64,000 nucleotides of DNA from Alnus glutinosa (lineage: Eukaryota > Streptophyta > Magnoliopsida > Fagales > Betulaceae). The notes under the pieces are model-generated. The model saw nothing but the letters and a program-made list of their open reading frames with translations, was not told the DNA's origin and made no database searches. The stretch lies in the NCBI RefSeq assembly GCF_958979055.1, contig NC_084892.1, positions 1,740,001 through 1,804,000 on the forward strand, written 5' to 3'. The translations under genes and the position numbers were made by a program. Below, piece by piece: positions 1 through 10,609 of the stretch; positions within the stretch are counted from its first letter, which is position 1, and each line of letters opens with the position of its first letter.

Positions 1-99
1 ATTGAATGATTTGGAAACGCATCCTCTTTCTATTATCTATGATGGTCAAATTACTGCCATGTTAATTAGTAACTCTAAAATTGTACGAGCTTATTTGAT
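1..99 (+). repeat. Direct-repeat module, U1 (left end cut by window)
   Basis: The start of the window matches a roughly 100-bp module (TTGAATGATTTGGAAACG...) that occurs twice in U2, U4, U5 and U6, about 1.65 kb apart. Only one copy is present in U1 because the segment holding the second is missing. Confidence 0.7.
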
Positions 100-116
100 A
101 TGTAATTGTGTTGTGG

Positions 117-450
117 AATATTTGTTTGAATAGTAATAAGAAGTGATTGATGTGATATAAAATTTGAGAATGATCTATAAAAAAGTGAAAAAGTTTTGTT
201 TTGTAATAAGTTTTTTTATTTGAATAGTAATAAAAAATTATTGATGTGATATAAGAAGTGTAAAAAAATTAGAATGTTTTTTATTTGATTTTTTTGGGAA
301 AAGTGAAAATAAATAGATAGAGATTTAAAATGGTTTGCCAAACTAACTCGTAAGAATCTTAGAGATATATGATAGACGAGGGAGGAGGGAGGAGGTTCAG
401 ATTTTCCTCCAATTATACCCCTTAAAGTCGTTCCAAACACAAACCGTTAG
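117..450. repeat. Dispersed repeat R1, U1
   Basis: An approximately 335-bp AT-rich segment with an internal imperfect duplication (TTTGAATAGTAATAA and TTGATGTGATATA each twice) ending at TCGTTCCAAACACAAACCG. Copies stand at 10741, 31631, 45813 and 53203. The recurrent minus-strand ORF in it is a by-product of the repeat. Class undetermined; possibly a MITE. Confidence 0.55.
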
Positions 451-460
451 AAGATGACTT

Positions 461-909
461 TTCACTTATAAGCCCAAATCTTTTATCACTTTTGAAATAA
501 GATACTCAATCTTTAAAAAGTGTCAATGTAGGGTATCAAATTTTTATCTTTCAATTTTTTTCAATTTCAACTCTCTATTAGAATTTTTCGTTAAACTCTA
601 TAAAAATTTCCTAAATACCCCTCCTTTTTTTAGAAAAAGAAAAAAAAATTGCAAAGATTTAGGTGTTGGTCAGAATTTAACAGAATTTACAAAAATACTC
701 ATGCCTAAATCTTTCAAAAAATATTGATATTTTTTAAAAAACAAAACACATGAGTATTTTAGAAATTTTAATATAATTTAATGGAAAATTTTAACAGATG
801 GTTGAAATTGACAAAAATTGAAAGATTGATACCCTAAATTGAAACATTTTAAAGTTTGAGTATCTTATTTCAAAAGTGATAAAAGATCAAGATTATAAGT
901 AAAGTTCTT
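461..909. mobile_element. Hairpin MITE upstream of P1
   Basis: A fold-back of about 450 bp: CTTATAAG..AATCTTTTATCACTTTTGAAATAAG on the left is answered on the right by CTTATTTCAAAAGTGATAAAAGATC..ATTATAAG. It ends about 230 bp before the P1 ATG. Its left tip is at a deletion junction (about 460), where R1 flank and MITE share TTCAC. Confidence 0.75.
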
Positions 910-1063
910 CTAACTAATAAAATATTATAAAAATTTATATAAATAGAGACCCATGATATCTTATCCAAGGGTCCTTGCAAAGAAGAATATTGATTTATTC
1001 GATAATTTTTCAATTTTTTTTCCGCAAGATTTGTCACATTAACTAGGCGACAGAATTAAACGC

Positions 1064-1071
1064 TATAAAAA
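1064..1071 (+). promoter_or_regulatory. TATA box of P1
   Basis: TATAAAAA, 78 bp upstream of the ATG, followed by a conserved A/C-rich leader (CAAACCAAAAAACCC type) and AACATGG at the start codon. The same block stands before all five P450 copies. Confidence 0.7.
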
Positions 1072-1141
1072 CCGACCCCGGAGCTAGAGTAATTGCAAGC
1101 CAGCAAACAAATTAAACCAAAAAACCCAACATAATTAGAAC

Positions 1142-3835
1142 ATGGAGTACGAGGCTCTGGGGTTTCTCCTAGCTCTATTGCTATGGGTTGCATGGGTAAT
1201 AATGATACAGCGCCGCGACCGACACGTTCGACTGGAGGAGCAAGGTGATCAGCTCCCACCAGGGCCTAGATCGTGGCCAGTGGTTGGAAACATTTTCCAG
1301 TTGGGTTGGGCACCTGTACCCCACGAGTTCTTTGCAAAGCTGGCTCGACGGCACGGTCCCATCATGACCCTTTGGCTAGGGTCAATGAGCACGGTGGTCA
1401 TCTCGTCCAAAGAAGTGGCCCGAGACATGTTCAAGAACCATGATGTGGTTCTTGCCGGTAGGAAGATCTACGAGGCCATGAAGGGGGACTATGGCAATGA
1501 GGGTTCCATCATTACTGCTCAATATGGATCTCACTGGCGAATGTTGAGGCGCTTGTGCACCTCGGAGTTTTTCGTCTCAAGCCGTCTAGAAGCCATGAGA
1601 GGTACTGTTATTCATTCAACTCATGATCGATGTTTATTTTTGATAAACTTTTAGCTATATATAGAACAGTGTAATTTACTGTTGATATATGTTGGAACAG
1701 GTGTTCGTGGGAGGTGCATCGATGAAATGGTGCAGTACATAGAAGACGCTAGTGCATCTGGTACCAAAGGCATCGATGTTGGGAGGTTCTTCTTCTTGAT
1801 GGCTTTCAATCTTTTAGGAAACCTTATGTTTTCAAAAGACCTGCTGGACCCCAAATCAGAGAGAGGGGCCAAGTTCTTCTACCATGCAGGCAAGGTGATG
1901 GAGTTGGCAGGGAAGCCGAACGTCGCGGATTTCTTGCCAATTCTTAGGTGGCTTGACCCACAAGGTATAAGAAGAAAGACCCAGTTCCATGGCGAACGAA
2001 CCTTTGAAATCGCAGGGGGGTTCATTGCAGAGAGGATGGAGAGCATGGAAAATGGTCATAATGGTGAAGAAATCAAGAGAAAGGACTACTTGGATGTGCT
2101 TTTGGAGTTTCGTGGTGATGGTGTGGAGGAACCCTTAAGGCTTTCTTCAAGAGCTATCAACGTCGCAGTGCTTGTAAGCCATCTTTTCTTTCCATCTTTT
2201 GCAGCCTCCACTCACAGCTAGAACACCATATATCCACGCAAATCTCTTGGTGTTGCCACATATGATATGTTTTCTTTTAAAACTATATATTCTAAAATTG
2301 ACGAAAGTTCTTAAAAATAAAAATATCTACATCTTTTTCAATTTTTGTTTTAAAAAATATATTATATATAATTTGATTCTCCATACCATTAATTAAGATC
2401 CATTGAAATATATATAATTTATGATAAGATTTTCTTCCAAATTGGGTTAAAGAAAGTTTCTTTAATTTAATTAGTCTATATTAAACTAATATATTTTCTT
2501 AGAACTTGTGATTCTTATTTCAGTACTTGCGTGCATTTGTAATACAATCATCTAATAAACTGACAAGTATCCTTAGACCAAGACAAGTAATATCTTTCAT
2601 TAAAAGTTTTAAAATGCATATGAGAAAGGGAAATGAGAAATTACATCCTTTAAGAGTACATTTACGTCAAGATTCTAACCTAATTTAGTGGAATGTCGTA
2701 TTGTTTATAAAATCTATCGCGGTACAGTCAAGTGGTCAAAGGACGGATTTGGGATGAGTTGTGGAGTCAGACATTTTGAGTCTTATTATGTACTAGGAGT
2801 TTTCCTAAATTATTTGATATACGGTTATGACAGGTGTGGTTTGAAGGAGTAATTCTATCCTAATGTCCTCTTAAATGTCACGTAGCTTTTAAAATTACAA
2901 TTGAATTTGAGATAATCATTATTAGAGTTTGATCTGATGATAATTTTAGAGCTACCTGACATTTGAGATGACACAAAAATGACTCTGATCCTTCTTATAG
3001 CATTAGTCGATCCGAAGAGCCTTGCTTTGATGAGCTTTTTTATCATTAAAAAAAAAATGTTTTGCTTTATTTTAAGACAGCTCAAGAGTGTCAAAAGAGG
3101 ATTCGTCCTTTCTCCTGGCTTTCTCTTATCCTCTCACTTTTAAAAAGAAACTGTCAAAAAATGCATATCGCATCTGGTGTCAAAATCAGATTATGGACGT
3201 TTCAGGAGATGTTTATGGCGAGGACGGACACAACGACGAGCACATTGGAGTGGGCAATGGCTGAGCTTCTCCACAACCCTGAAACTTTGAAAAAAGTCCA
3301 GGCGGAGCTGAGGATTGCCCTAAGCCCAAACAAGAAGCTCGAAGAGAAGGACATCGAGAACCTCCCGTACCTCAGAGCTGTCATAAAGGAAACGCTAAGG
3401 CTACACCCACCTCTCCCTTTCCTATTCCCCCACATGCCCATGGACTCCTGCAACATGCTCGGCTACTCTATTCCAAAAGAAACACAAATCCTAGTTAACG
3501 TTTGGGCGATTGGACGAGACCCCAAGACTTGGGACGACCCTTTGGTTTTCAAGCCGGAGAGGTTCCTGGAGCCAAAAGTGGTGGATTTCAAGGGGCACCA
3601 TTTTGAGTTCATACCCTTTGGATCTGGGCGACGCATGTGCCCAGCCATGCCACTCGCCTCCCGTGTGCTTTCACTGGCTCTAGGGTCTCTCCTGCACTCA
3701 TTTGACTGGGAGTTGGCCGACGGGCTTAAGGCCGAGGAGATGGACATGGCCGAAAGGATGGGGCTAACGCTCAGGAAAGCTGTCCCATTGAAGGCTGTGC
3801 CAATACCTTTCAAACGGCACCATACGTGTTGGTAA
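1142..3835 (+). CDS. P1: cytochrome P450 (CYP76-like), reads through, I-helix Gly to Arg
   Basis: Exons are 1142-1601, 1701-2173 and 3206-3835, all with GT-AG borders, giving 520 aa. Seen: an N-terminal membrane anchor (about residues 5-22), a Pro-rich hinge (LPPGPRSWPVVGN, 38-50), the C-helix WxxxR (W132, R136), ExxR (E373-R376), PERF (428-431), and the haem motif FGSGRRMC with Cys456. The family hydroxylates small lipophilic substrates at the ER using a P450 reductase; CYP76 members often act on terpenoids. The CYP76A-like placement is from memory of family motifs. Oddity: the oxygen-activation motif reads A-R-T-D-T-T because codon 3221-3223 is AGG, whereas the paralogues have GGG (Gly). 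Activity may therefore be impaired. The start codon has A at -3 and G at +4 and lies 78 bp after a TATA box. The upstream region is about 1.8 kb shorter than in U2, U4 and U6. Confidence 0.85.
2846..2995. repeat. Fold-back in intron 2 of P1
   Basis: TTAAATGTCACGTAGCTTTTAAAATTA on the left pairs with TAATTTTAGAGCTACCTGACATTTGAG on the right across a short loop. The same inverted repeat lies in intron 2 of P2 (about 15180), P3 (about 21600), P4 (about 36824) and P5 (about 57629), so it predates the duplications. Probably a small MITE. Confidence 0.6.
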
Positions 3836-4604
3836 GAAGTTCATTTGTGTTAAACAACTTTTACTGCTTTTTTCTGTAACTGCTGATTGTCAACAGTCAA
3901 ACCTTTAATTAATCATAGGAAAATAATTATTGTGCAACTATTGTGCAAGGTCTTAAAGACGTGGAGTGAGTCACATGTAGTGAGTTTCACCACATGGATC
4001 TCACGTGGGACTCATCTTAATTATATATTCTATATGATGATCTGATTTACAATGTGTGGAGATTGTAATATATATCGTGGCTATGATCTCTTGTCAATTG
4101 TCATCCCCAAACATGTATCATTTATATAAGGACAATAAAATGAGACTTTGAAATTTGAATCTTGTAGTGAAAAAATCTTAAACTAGCTAGAAACCTTAAA
4201 CTAGCTAGAAACTTTGATGAAATGATTGACTTTGTGAATATAGAATTTTCTTTTTCTTAAACTTTCTTTTGTACGTAGTTTTGTTGCTATGATCCATCCT
4301 ATTATTCAAGGGATTGACAACAATGTTAAAGGAAAAGTACAACAATATTTGTATGAACGAAGTCTTTTTTTTCTTTCTTCTTTTTTTTCTGAGCAAGAAA
4401 TATGGAGTGTGGATTAGCACGAAATATGGAGATCAACAGGGTAGGATCAATGTAGACGTACAATATACTTTGGCCATAGCCAATTAACCGATTGATTAGA
4501 CTAGCAACTCATGGTGATCCATGAAGAGAGATCCATGAAGAGAGAGAGTAGTTGGGAACATTTTACCAAACTTGGAGCTCATGATATATTCTAGATGTTG
4601 ATAT
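3836..4604. other. 3' flank of P1
   Basis: AT-rich sequence holding the likely 3' UTR and poly(A) region, conserved downstream of every P450 copy. U1 lacks about 115 bp present in other units near 4310 (the ACAATAAAATCAAATCGCATGC part). No gene seen. Confidence 0.5.
4134..4139 (+). terminator. Possible polyadenylation signal of P1
   Basis: AATAAA about 300 bp after the stop codon, in a conserved GGACAATAAAATG context that also follows P2 (16507), P3 (22925) and P4 (38148). Plant poly(A) signals are loose, so this is only a candidate. Confidence 0.4.
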
Positions 4605-4949
4605 TTAATGCTTTTTCATTAACTTTTCATAGCAGTCGACTATACATGTTGCATGAGCGATGCCAACAAGTTTCAATTTCCGGGAACAAAGATTAGCGCA
4701 CTTTATCGTAGCAATGGAAAGTCTGGTGGCATAATCTTTTGGATGCATTGAGTCATTAAAAAGACATTTAAGAAGATTGGTAGAAATACAAAACTCCATA
4801 TTTCTTGACGCTTCACACATTTTAAGCGTGAATTCAAGGCAACGATGGATATAAGTCATTTCCTCAAGATCAAGTTGAAAAGGTCGTTGAAGGCTAGTTG
4901 ATAGTAGAGTTGGAGTAGGAGAAAGAGGGATAAGGTCATTAATTAGCAT
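4605..4949 (-). CDS. Minus-strand ORF of unknown identity, U1 copy
   Basis: 114 aa, Cys-rich (CLEF, KMCEAS, IKCANLCSRK, ATCIVDCYEK), ending in LMKKH. I do not recognise a family. Near-identical copies stand at 17072, 38713 and 59514, and a split one in U3. Because whole units are duplicated, conservation between copies is not evidence of selection. In U6 the frame extends upstream to 138 aa; beyond that all frames soon hit stops, so it may be the last exon or a remnant of a former gene convergent with the P450. Confidence 0.35.
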   Translation of the reverse strand: MLINDLIPLSPTPTLLSTSLQRPFQLDLEEMTYIHRCLEFTLKMCEASRNMEFCISTNLLKCLFNDSMHPKDYATRLSIATIKCANLCSRKLKLVGIAHATCIVDCYEKLMKKH

Positions 4950-6071
4950 AGACTTCGAGTATTATGAGGATAATCAACTCAATGATAATCACCGGCTGAA
5001 GTTTTATTATATGTTTCCTAGCCATCATATTTCTCCCGCTCTAAAAATTCTCTTATTTTGACGTCAAATTGAATCATTATCAAAGTTAAATAGCTTGAGA
5101 CCATTGAAATATAAACTTATTCAAAAAGAGTTATAAGAATTAATTGTAGCTTTTGGAAATATATAAGAGAATATTTTAGTAAAATAACTTTATATTGGTT
5201 CAAGTAATGTCTTTGGCTAGGAGCGTAAAGGTTTTCCAATAGATTTTTATGCAAATAATATGTGACTCTTGGTGAAAGTTAACTTTATTAGAAAACTTAC
5301 ATAAGAGAACATGTGAAGAGGTATCATAACCCAAGCTCAAGAAAATTAAAAATAAATAAAAATAAAAGAAGATGTATCATCCAATATTCATAACATATTA
5401 GATTAAAATCTCCATTTAAACAATATTTTGAAACAACTATTGGCTTAAAAGAAATGATAAGTATGTAATATTGGAGTGCATGTAGTACTGTAAATCATCA
5501 TAGTATTTCATTTATACAAAGAGATTATAAATGGTTAAAGTTACAAATAGAAGTGATTTGTTATATTGTCACATCTATAATAAAAGAACAAAACAAACTA
5601 ATTATTACAATTATGCATAATTGTATGACATAGTTTTTGAACAAAAAAAGAAAAAGATCATTCTCATACGATTTTCATATAATTATAATAATGTGACAGT
5701 GAAAATTAAACATTAATTTTTTTTCACAACATATTATACTCTTCCTTATTTGCTTACGAAAAAAAAAAAAAAAAAGGGATAGCGGTCCATGGTAAGCCCC
5801 CCACCATTATATGACATAGTTTTTGTACAAATTTTCTGGTAATTAAACTCAATGCATTTAAAAAAAAAAAAAAACACTTTAAAATTACGTGTTCCTTAGG
5901 AACGATATCAATTTAATATATATATATATATCCTGTGCTGTCTTGAAAAAGGTTAGAGTTGGAGGAGAAATCGGTCGAGCATATAGGTTCACATGCAGTT
6001 GAGCCCAAAGTACTCAGAGATGGTATGTACACAGTAGCCATCTCCTTTTTCTTTTTCTTGTTTTTTTTTTT

Positions 6072-6114
<43 letters not shown>

Positions 6115-6170
6115 TTTCAAATAATAATGTTCTCTTTATATAAGGATATGCCTATATAGCTAGTCGAATC
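4950..6170. other. AT-rich spacer, U1
   Basis: Non-coding spacer conserved between units, with poly-A at 5760 and 5861, and a (TA)n at 6077-6112. A short G/C patch (GGGATAGCGGTCCATGGTAAGCCCC) is kept in every unit. No gene seen. Confidence 0.5.
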
Positions 6171-6620
6171 TAGGGGTGGGCATCGGTTCGGTAGGCGGTT
6201 AAGTTGGTTAATTCGGTCGGTTAACCGACTTTTGTTGGAATGCAGTCGGTGAATTTATTTCGATTATGTCGGTTAAGCGGTTAATAGGTGGTTGGTTAAG
6301 TCGGTTAAATCAGTTAACATTCGGTTAACATAGGTAAGGAAACGACGTCATTTTGATTTTTTTAAAGAAAAAAAGAAAAGAAAAAGAAGATCAAACGTTT
6401 CGTTCTTACTAAAACGACGTCGTTTTATTTTATGTCGGTTATGTTAATTGGTAGGAATAAAATACGGTTCGGTTCGGTTCGGTTACCGAACCGGCTTTCA
6501 GAACAAAATTTTATACCGACTACTAAACCGAAATTAGTCAGTAGAGTCGGTAGGTGGTCAATTTCAGTTTGGTTCGGTAAGCGGTCGGTAGGTGGTAGGC
6601 AGATAATTTGCCCACCCCTA
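6171..6620. mobile_element. hAT-like MITE, U1
   Basis: Ends are TAGGGGTGGGCA and TGCCCACCCCTA, a perfect 12-bp inverted repeat. The interior is made of GGTTCGGTT/GGTTAACCG type repeats. CGAATC stands on both sides, which fits a target-site duplication of 6-8 bp. Same site in U2, U3 and U4, so the insertion predates those duplications. Confidence 0.75.
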
Positions 6621-8185
6621 CGAATCACTAAAATAGTAGTCAACCTGTACGTAATACTTATGCTATATTTTATTTCATTGATTCACTAATTCATGCATGA
6701 TGAGAGCCACAATCGATTAAAAATAATAATGATGTTGGCGTTACCATTTATTTTTTAGGTAATAATGGAATACTATTTTTATTTTTATTTTTAACAAAAA
6801 GATTTGAGTATTTTGTCGATCAAATATTACGAGCATATAGCTCTTACATCATAAAACATAAAGCTCTACAAAATCATAGACACATGTTATAAAATTACAT
6901 AGTCATAGATACAAACAAAATTCTTACAATAAAGTACTATACCTGACTTCCATCTTTCCTTAACACATGTACAGAAATAGTTAAAGAGCATATCTGCTTT
7001 GAGGAGACTAGATCTAAGACAATTGTAGCCAAATATCCTATAATTTTTATTTTTATTTTTATTTTTATTTTTTTTTAACCGGCCGTGAGAGATAACCACT
7101 TACATCTGACTAATCTTCATCACATAGATCACCCATGCAGGCAGATCTAAAGAGAAGAAAACTCTTATATACTCAAAGCAAAAACACAACCAGCAAACAA
7201 CAGCAGCGACCGGGGAGAAAATGAATGGCACAGTACGGAGGTAGATGGACGAATGCATAACGGAGATGCGAAAATTACTGATCTAGTCGGAGGACACCTA
7301 CAAACAAAATTAAAAACCAGAATGGGAGGGGGAGGGTAAGTGTGGGGAACAGAAAGGGAAAGTGAGAAGAGGAGGGAGCAGATCTACTCCCTCCTTCTCT
7401 CATATCTAATGGAATACTATATTTAAAGAGACATGTTTGTGAATAAATTATCCATTCTAGTATTTCTATGGCTGGAGGAATTCTGCATAGGATAATTAAA
7501 GATGTAGTAGGTAGTTATTTCACGTACCAAACATAGATATTCTCAATCATTTTACAAAGAGAAATGATATATAAAGTTATAAATCATATTTTTATTCTAC
7601 AGGAATTGAACCCAAAATCAAAAAGAAATAAGAAAAATTGGGCCATGTTTTTATCGTTTTACATACAAACCAATCACCAAAAAATATTTTTAGATAATTT
7701 CTTTTTTTAAAATTGTTGAAAATATCTCCCAACAAAAAACATCTTACGTTTATTTTTTAACGGAGAGTAAGTTTGATTTGACACCGGTAAATTGCTCAAT
7801 TAGGATATCTTAAATGAAAATAATTCATTTTGTGATATGGACACCATACATATACTGTTAAATAAAATAACTTAAAATATTGACATTCAAATAAATCTCT
7901 TCACTTGGCATGTTTCACTACAAGTTTTTGTCTTTATCATCAAGTGTTTATATTTTTGTATGAACCTGCTTGTTCGAATAATTCATTTTTCTTTAATTTT
8001 TTTTTTCTTTGTGAATGTGTTTATCCAAATAAAATACGATTTGAGCTCCAATTCATTCATTTTATTTGTACGTTTTCAGACGGTTATGTTTCCTTAAGAC
8101 GATCGTACAATTAACTTATATTTAAATATCTTATTATATAAAAGAACCATCAACAAACGTATGATATAAGTTAGGAAAAATATAT
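6621..8185. other. Spacer without visible gene, U1
   Basis: AT-rich spacer shared with U3 (27969-29562) and U4 (40607-42235). It contains a purine-rich patch around 7320-7400 followed by its pyrimidine mirror (AGATCTACTCCCTCC..CTC). No ORF worth calling. Confidence 0.5.
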
Positions 8186-8317
8186 TTACACAACACACAC
8201 TACACAATTTTTACACAACATACTCTTATGGGATGAGACCCATGTGAATGAGATCCACCACATAGGTCCCACCTAATGTGAGTGTATTGTGTTAAAATTG
8301 TGTAGTGTGTTACGTAA
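8186..8317. mobile_element. Small fold-back MITE, U1
   Basis: TTACACAACACACACTACAC.. at the left is mirrored by ..GTGTAGTGTGTTACGTAA at the right, 132 bp in all. Copies at 29563-29694 and 42236-42366. Confidence 0.7.
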
Positions 8318-8338
8318 GGATCATGTCCCTATAAGTTA

Positions 8339-8688
8339 GAGTAGAGTGATTCCCTCACAACCTCCATACAACCCCTCTTACATTGTGTGGGTCCCATGCA
8401 TGTAAGTCCTACGTGTGAGACCCACACAATTAGGGACGGAGCTAAGATTTAAGATTTGGGGGGGTCAAATTAAAAAAATAAAAATAAAATAAAAAATAAA
8501 AAATTGGGGGGGCCAAAACTAAAAAAATAAAAAATTATTGGTAAAATTTTTAATTTTTAATTTTTAATTTTTTTAATTTTTTTAATTTTTAGGGGAAAAC
8601 CTCAAGCCTTGGGGTAGCTCCGCCCTTGCACACAATATGAAAGGGGTTATGTGAGAGTTGTGTGGGGATTGTAAGGAAAACATTACTC
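8339..8688. mobile_element. MITE with nested insertion, U1
   Basis: Flanked by TAAGTTA on both sides (8332-8338 and 8689-8695). Ends GAGTAGAGTGATTCC and GGAAAACATTACTC are imperfect inverted repeats. Its middle holds a second element (8431-8628). The arrangement recurs in U4 at 42389-42752. Confidence 0.65.
8431..8628. mobile_element. hAT-like MITE nested in another MITE, U1
   Basis: 198 bp, starts TAGGGACGGAGCTA, ends TAGCTCCGCCCTTG, flanked by a perfect 8-bp duplication CACACAAT (8423-8430 and 8629-8636). The 8-bp target duplication fits the hAT superfamily. The second copy is at 42499-42690. Confidence 0.75.
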
Positions 8689-8698
8689 TAAGTTAAGG

Positions 8699-9428
8699 TG
8701 TACAGGTTGATGACTTGTATTTTACAAGTCTTGAGGTGGGCTCCAGTTTTTATTATTTATTATTATTAGAGAAATGCTCAAAATACTTATAGTGCACAAT
8801 AAGTGCACTACTACAAGGGACAATGGAGTGGGACCCACACATTGGGTTCCACCCCATTAATGTGCCTTGTGATTGTACACTATGAGTACATGTATCATTC
8901 CCTTTATTATTATTTATCTTTTTCACTTCTTTTGTCTCACCTGTAGGGAGAAGTTTTCGTAACACTTCACCTCAACTCACTTATTTAAGTTATTTACAAG
9001 ACTTAACATATTGGGTAATTTATAAAAAGAAGAGTAGTGAGAGGCAGGAACTTCGGGGCCTCGGGCAGTACTCAGTAGAGAAAAAACCAAAAAGAGAGAG
9101 ACTTAAGAGTTATCTCACGTTTGGAGTGCCGAAAGGCTTAGAGAATTAAGAGATTGTTTTTTATCTTTTGTATCTAATTCTGAATTCTCTTTTGTGTGAA
9201 AGTAAGATTTGAGTGTGTTGGAACTTTTGAATATGAGTGGTTTTCTTTGTACTACTTTTTGTACTCCACTATTTTGATAGTAAATTTCTTTCGGGTCGTC
9301 TCCGCCTGCAGATGTAGGCTTATTAAGCAGAACCACTTTAATCTTGATATCTTGTGTGATTGTATTATTTTATATTCTGTCATTTTTTGCTTCTTAAGTA
9401 ATCCCTAAAATTAGTTTTGTCACAACAT
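8699..9428. mobile_element. LTR-like fragment, U1
   Basis: The stretch GTAAATTTCTTTCGGGTCGTC..TAGGCTTATTAAGC..AATC TTG..GTGTGATTG resembles the 3' part of plant copia-type LTRs, in memory. No internal retroelement genes, primer site or second LTR seen, so at most a solo LTR or exapted fragment. Copies about 29817-30312 and 42985-43477. Left boundary uncertain; a MITE is inserted near it. Confidence 0.35.
8769..8903. mobile_element. MULE-like MITE, U1
   Basis: Inverted ends GAGAAATGCTCAAAATACTT and the complement of GTACATGTATCATTCCC; TTATTATTA on both sides (a low-complexity 9-mer). The GAGAAATGCT tip matches the element at 23063. Copy in U4 at about 42833-42960; U3 keeps only its right part. 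Confidence 0.55.
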
Positions 9429-10162
9429 TAGGTGAGTGTCTTATTTGGAAAATGCTCTATTTTTCAAATTTTCATCCCAAAAAGTGGTTCTCAAATGATG
9501 TGTCACCATCCCATGAGATGATGACACAATTTTCAAAATAGTAAATCTCATCGATAATTGACACATCATTTGAGAATCAACTTTTAAGAAAAATAAAAAA
9601 TAAAATTGGTAAGCATTTTCTTTATATTGGATGCTACTTAAATTATCTTTAAAAAATTAACTGATACCTTTCTAACTTTAAGAAGTCATTTGAAATTTTT
9701 AAATTTGAAGGAAGAATTTGATCAAATGTGAAATTTCAATGGCCACTTAAACAATTTTTCCTAATTATTATTATAAATTTCTTACAAATTAATATGGTAA
9801 TACTTACATGTGAGACTTATTACATTTTCCACTAAACAATATTTAATCTACCAAAATTAAAACTTAAAAATTAGGTAGTTGTTGTGTATGTTATTTGACT
9901 TAGAAACTCTAGATAATGTAGGGATAGATTCATAAATATTATTATTAATGTGTTCTTTAATATTCTCTTCTGATCAGTTGGACTAGAATTTAATTATATC
10001 GCACAGAGAATGTAATTAGGCTTTAATTATTGGTTACTTTGCAATTAGTTTTCATCGTGATTCGTGAGTACAGTCTTCCCTTCTGCATGGTGTTATTAGT
10101 ACTTGGTGGTAAGGTTCTAGGGTTGGTGCACTCAGCCCCTTGCGGAGCTCTACCTTCTCTTA
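9429..10162. other. Spacer, U1
   Basis: AT-rich, shared with U3 and U4. A short fold-back (GTGTCACCATCCCATGAGATGATGACAC) sits at about 9500. No gene seen. Confidence 0.45.
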
Positions 10163-10526
10163 GAACATTCACAACAGCTTCTTTAAAAGGGGCATGTTCT
10201 CTAAAATTTAGGAAAAATTTCAAAAAAGTTACAAAAACCTCTCCACAGCAATTTCGCTAAAATTTTTGTTTCCCTGAGAAATGAATAGTGCTTCCCAATG
10301 CATTGGGAAGCACTATTCACTTCCTATTCAATTGTTTATTTACAAAATATATTATTTCTTTCCTACTTTATTTTCTTTTTCCTATTTTTAATTAAAGTAA
10401 AAGTAAAAAAAAATAATATTTTAATGAAATAAGAAAAATGAAGGGAAGCTGCTGTGAGGTGTTTTTTGATAGGCAAGTAAAAAAGTAGTTTTAGGGAAAA
10501 TGGTTCGAAAGCTGCTGGGAATGCTC
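10163..10526. mobile_element. Tourist-like (PIF/Harbinger) MITE, U1/U2 border
   Basis: 364 bp, flanked by TTA on each side, with inverted ends GAACATTCACAACAGCTTC and the complement GAGCATTCCCAGCAGCTTC. A 3-bp TTA target duplication is typical of Tourist/PIF MITEs. It contains a palindromic core (AGTGCTTCCCAATGCATTGG). Copies at 31049 and 44217/45225. Confidence 0.7.
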
Positions 10527-10609
10527 TTATAGAAAAGTCTCAGTTTTTTTTTTTTTAAGTATTGTTTTTAAAATTTAGACTGGCCAGTAGTCTAGTGTAG
10601 CATGTATAT

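Noticed and set aside
216..440. Recurrent minus-strand ORF of 74-126 aa starting MFGTT (also 10839, 31689, 45759)
   Set aside because: It lies wholly inside dispersed repeat R1, has a low-complexity C-terminal end encoded by AT-rich DNA, and recurs only because the repeat does.
1249..1434. Minus-strand ORFs opposite P450 exons (also 13606, 20019, 35249, 3463, 58246 and others)
   Set aside because: They mirror the coding exons and follow the constraint of the P450 frame; no independent start context, motif or homology.
1142..1654. Reading P1 exon 1 through intron 1 as a 170-aa protein
   Set aside because: A GT-AG intron at 1602-1700 joins exon 1 to exon 2 in frame and gives the continuous P450 sequence; readthrough just hits a stop.
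3062..3205. Upstream extension of the exon 3 frame (from 3062, 15357, 21817 and 57806)
   Set aside because: It precedes a clear acceptor (TTTCAG), does not match P450 sequence, and differs in start between copies; it is intron.
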